Shown in pieces: positions 58,836 through 61,572 of a stretch of 61,572 nt of DNA (its first letter is position 1; each line of letters starts with the position of its first letter). Location: NCBI GenBank assembly GCA_937982505.1, contig CALJLV010000118.1, positions 1-61,572 on the forward strand. Direction: 5' to 3'. The notes below the pieces were generated by a model that saw only the letters and a list, made by a program, of their open reading frames with translations, was not told where the DNA came from and searched no databases. Source of the stretch: an uncultured Desulfobacteraceae bacterium. Lineage in GTDB: Bacteria; Desulfobacterota; Desulfobacteria; Desulfobacterales; UBA2174. A program made the translations under genes and the position numbers.

Positions 58836-61572
58836 ATGGTACGCTGTATCCGCATCCGCGGCGCCCGCCAGCACAATCTCAAGGGAATCGATCTGGATCT
58901 GCCCCTGAACCGGCTCATCGCCGTGACCGGAGTCAGCGGCAGCGGCAAGTCCTCCCTGGCCTTCGACACCCTCTACGCCGAAGGCCAGCGGCGCTACGTG
59001 GAGACCTTCTCGCCCTACACGCGCCAGTTCATGGACCGCATGGACCGGCCCCGGGTGGAGCGCATCGAGGCCGTGCCCCCGGCCATCGCCATCGACCGCA
59101 AGGACCCGGTGCGCACATCCCGCAGCACCGTGGGAACCATGGCCGAGGTCACCGACTTCGTCAAGCTGCTCTTCGCCCGACAGGCGGTGCTGCATTGCCG
59201 CGGCTGCGGCCGGCCGGTGAGGCCGGCCTCGGCCGAGACCATCTGGCGCGATCTGGCCTCCCGGGCCGCGGGGCAGGCCCTCGTGGTCACCTTCCCTTGC
59301 CCCGTGGGGGAAGACGGGATCGAGCAGACCCGGCGCGACCTGCTGCGTTTGGGCTATGACCGGATCTGGCAGGAGGGGGCCATCGTCGATCTGGTTGCCC
59401 GGGAATCGGCCGGTGCTGGGGGCGATCTGGACGTGGTGGCCGACCGCACGCGCCTGACCCCTGCGGAGCGGACCCGCATCGTCGATTCCATCGAGCAGGC
59501 CCTGGGCCTCGGCGGAGGCCGGGTGGATCTGTGGCTGGACGGGAGCGGGCGCCTCTCCTTTTCGGCCCGCCGGGAATGCCCGGTCTGCCGTCTGGCCTAC
59601 GGCTCGCCTTTGCCGGGGCTGTTCTCCTTCAACAGTCCGGTGGGGGCCTGCGAGACCTGCCGCGGATTCGGGCGGGTCATCGACATCGATATCTCCCTGA
59701 TCATCCCCGACCGGACCCGTTCTCTGGCCCAGGGGGCCATCAAACCCTGGGGCGGACGGGACGGCGGGCGCCCGGAGTACGCCGATCTGGCCGAGTTTTG
59801 CCGCAACCACCAGATCCCCCTGGACCAGCCCTTTGAATCGCTGCCCGCTGCCCAGCAGCAGGTCGTCATTGACGGAAGCGACGGGTTTTACGGGATTCGC
59901 GGGTTTTTCGACTGGCTCGAAACCAAGACTTACAAGATGCCGGTGCGGGTTTTTCTCTCCCGCTACCGCAGCTACGACCAGTGCCCCGCCTGCCGCGGTA
60001 CGCGCTTCAAACCCGAGACCCTGGACTACCACCTGAACGGGCGCACCATCGCCGAGATCTACGCCCTCAACGTGGCCGAGGCTCTGGCGTTTTTCCAGGC
60101 CCTGGCGGCCGCCGCCGACCCGGCGGTGGGGATGATCCGTGAAGAGATCACCGGCCGGCTCGGCTTTCTGGCCGATGTGGGCCTGGGATACCTGACCCTG
60201 GAGCGCCAGTCGCGCACCCTTTCGGGGGGCGAGGTCCAGCGGGTGGCCCTGGCCGCGGCCCTGGGGGCCTCTTTGGTGGACGCCCTCTACGTCCTGGACG
60301 AGCCGAGCATCGGGCTGCACCCGCGCGACAACCGGCGTCTGGTGGCCACCCTGGCCCGGCTGCGCGACCAGGGCAATACCGTGGTGGTGGTCGAGCACGA
60401 CCCGGAGATCATCCGGTGCAGCGACATCCTCCTCGACCTGGGCCCGGGAGCCGGTGAACGCGGCGGCCAGGTGATGTACTTCGGCCCCACGGCAGAGGTG
60501 CAGGGATCGCTGACCGGCCAGTATCTGCGTGGAGAGCGGGGCATCGCGGTGCCTGTGCGGCGCCGCCCCCTGGAGGATGCCGCCTGGCTGACCCTTCACG
60601 GCGCCGCCGCCCACAACCTCAAGGGGATCGACCTGCGCCTGCCCCTGGGCCGCTTTTCCTGCCTCACGGGGGTCTCCGGTTCGGGAAAGTCGACCCTGGC
60701 CCAGGAGACCCTTTACCGGGCGGTCAAGCGGGCCCTGGGCCAGGACGAGGGGCGGCCCGGGGCACATCGCGATCTATCCGGCTTCGAGGGTTTTTCGGCG
60801 GTGGAGCTGGTGGACCAGCAGCCCATCGGCCGCACTCCGCGGGCCAACGCCCTGACCTTCACCAAGGCCCTGGACCCCGTACGCCGCCTTCTGGCCGACG
60901 CCCCCGCGGCGCGCCAGGCCGGGTTCGGTCCAGGCCATTTCTCCTTCAACACGGCCGGGGGCCGCTGCGAGGCTTGCAAGGGAGAAGGGTTCGAGCGCGT
61001 GGAGATGCAGTTTCTCTCGGATGTCTACATCACCTGTGCGGTCTGCGCCGGGCGGCGTTTCACCCCCGAGGTCCTGGCGGTGCGCCACCGGGGGTTGAAC
61101 ATCGCCGAGATCTTCGCGCTCACCGTGGACGAGGCCCTGACCTTTTTCGCCGATCAGCCCCGGATCCGGCGCCGGCTGCTTCCCCTGGCCCGGGTGGGGC
61201 TGGGATACTTGCGCCTGGGCCAGCCCATCCACACCCTCTCAGGGGGCGAGGCCCAGCGCCTCAAACTCTCGCGGCACCTGGGCCAGGGCGACGGCGGGCG
61301 GCGTCTGCTGATCTTCGACGAACCCACCACCGGTCTGCACCTGGAGGATATCCGCACCCTGCTGGCCGCCCTGCACGGGCTGGTGGACGCGGGCCACACC
61401 GTTCTGGTGGTGGAACACCAGCCGGATCTGATCAAGACCGCCGACTGGGTGGTGGACCTGGGGCCCGAGGGGGGCGAGGCGGGCGGACGGATCGTGGCGG
61501 CCGGCCCCCCCGAGGCCGTGGCGGCCTGCCCGCAAAGCCATACCGGCCGCTTTCTGGCTCCCCTGCTGCGCG
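58836..61572 (+). CDS. uvrA: Excinuclease ABC subunit UvrA, 3' end beyond window
   Basis: At least 912 residues of the damage-recognition subunit of nucleotide excision repair. Two ABC ATPase halves are complete in motifs: Walker A GVSGSGKSSL and GVSGSGKSTL, signatures LSGGEVQRVALA and LSGGEAQRLKL, Walker B YVLDEPSIGLHPRD and LIFDEPTTGLHLED. Zinc-finger cysteines are in CPVCRLAYG with GACETCRGFG, and in CEACKGEGFERVEMQF with TCAVCAGRRF. The frame runs to the last base, ending SHTGRFLAPLLR, which corresponds to nearly the normal end of the protein, so only a few residues or a tail are missing. The ATG at 58836 fits the usual RIRGARQHNLKGI opening. Confidence 0.97.
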   Translation, partial: MVRCIRIRGARQHNLKGIDLDLPLNRLIAVTGVSGSGKSSLAFDTLYAEGQRRYVETFSPYTRQFMDRMDRPRVERIEAVPPAIAIDRKDPVRTSRSTVGTMAEVTDFVKLLFARQAVLHCRGCGRPVRPASAETIWRDLASRAAGQALVVTFPCPVGEDGIEQTRRDLLRLGYDRIWQEGAIVDLVARESAGAGGDLDVVADRTRLTPAERTRIVDSIEQALGLGGGRVDLWLDGSGRLSFSARRECPVCRLAYGSPLPGLFSFNSPVGACETCRGFGRVIDIDISLIIPDRTRSLAQGAIKPWGGRDGGRPEYADLAEFCRNHQIPLDQPFESLPAAQQQVVIDGSDGFYGIRGFFDWLETKTYKMPVRVFLSRYRSYDQCPACRGTRFKPETLDYHLNGRTIAEIYALNVAEALAFFQALAAAADPAVGMIREEITGRLGFLADVGLGYLTLERQSRTLSGGEVQRVALAAALGASLVDALYVLDEPSIGLHPRDNRRLVATLARLRDQGNTVVVVEHDPEIIRCSDILLDLGPGAGERGGQVMYFGPTAEVQGSLTGQYLRGERGIAVPVRRRPLEDAAWLTLHGAAAHNLKGIDLRLPLGRFSCLTGVSGSGKSTLAQETLYRAVKRALGQDEGRPGAHRDLSGFEGFSAVELVDQQPIGRTPRANALTFTKALDPVRRLLADAPAARQAGFGPGHFSFNTAGGRCEACKGEGFERVEMQFLSDVYITCAVCAGRRFTPEVLAVRHRGLNIAEIFALTVDEALTFFADQPRIRRRLLPLARVGLGYLRLGQPIHTLSGGEAQRLKLSRHLGQGDGGRRLLIFDEPTTGLHLEDIRTLLAALHGLVDAGHTVLVVEHQPDLIKTADWVVDLGPEGGEAGGRIVAAGPPEAVAACPQSHTGRFLAPLLR

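Overview
The window is a GC-rich contig end of 61.6 kb. It most likely comes from an anaerobic, probably sulfate-reducing member of the Desulfobacterota. That placement is inferred from gene content: a glycyl radical enzyme with its activase, an aldehyde:ferredoxin oxidoreductase, the NrfHA nitrite reductase, a TauE/SafE exporter linked to a two-component system, and an RnfB-type iron-sulfur protein fused to a GltD-like flavoprotein. No rRNA, tRNA, CRISPR array or transposase was seen. The first 49 bases match the Illumina TruSeq universal adapter and are not genomic. The last gene, uvrA, runs off the right edge close to its end.

Layout. (a) 50-1280: the 3' part of a thiolase gene and an EVE-domain gene. 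(b) 1300-10920: a lipid or polyene-like assembly and export locus with an AMP-dependent acyl ligase, a radical SAM protein, an MMPL exporter fused to a methyltransferase, a hot-dog thioesterase, a DhaL-DegV (FakA/FakB-like) fusion, a GT2 glycosyltransferase and an LpxL-like acyltransferase. (c) 10943-27795: a 17-kb same-strand catabolic block. It starts with a PadR regulator whose promoter overlaps a perfect dyad. It continues with two SDR-type oxidoreductases, a glycyl radical enzyme, a two-subunit CoA-transferase, an MmgE/PrpD protein, an acyl-CoA dehydrogenase, an SCP2 protein, a TRAP transporter in the order M-P-Q, a lipoprotein, an aldehyde:ferredoxin oxidoreductase and the glycyl radical activase. 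(d) 27792-28995: an ATPase gene behind a perfect AT-rich palindrome. (e) 29053-32903: ACP, ketosynthase, PlsC-type acyltransferase and a B12-type radical SAM protein, which look like the missing half of region (b). (f) 33103-35090: nrfHA followed by a strong terminator. (g) 35433-42502: a hybrid sensor kinase with an HD-GYP response regulator, an MFS transporter, a VUT-family transporter and a small membrane protein. (h) 42680-53944, minus strand: a receiver protein, a TauE/SafE exporter, a two-TM protein, a PEP/pyruvate-binding protein, a sensor kinase, an NtrC-type regulator and a DnaE2-like polymerase, with an excellent sigma-54 promoter in front. (i) 54129-57648, minus strand: a YkgJ-like cysteine-cluster protein, RseC, the RnfB-GltD fusion and a DRTGG protein. 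(j) 57914 to the end: an Mth938-like protein, an unknown protein and UvrA.

How the genes may work together. Region (c) reads as a complete import-and-degrade module. The TRAP system would bring in an organic anion, and the activated glycyl radical enzyme would cleave, dehydrate or decarboxylate it. An aldehyde product could be oxidised by the ferredoxin-linked aldehyde oxidoreductase. The acid would be charged by the CoA-transferase and oxidised by an acyl-CoA dehydrogenase with an isovaleryl-CoA-dehydrogenase-type catalytic base. The substrate cannot be read from the sequence. This is the best candidate here for an undescribed system. Regions (b) and (e) together hold most parts of an aryl-polyene-like or unusual-lipid pathway, but no ammonia lyase, ketoreductase or dehydratase dedicated to it was found.
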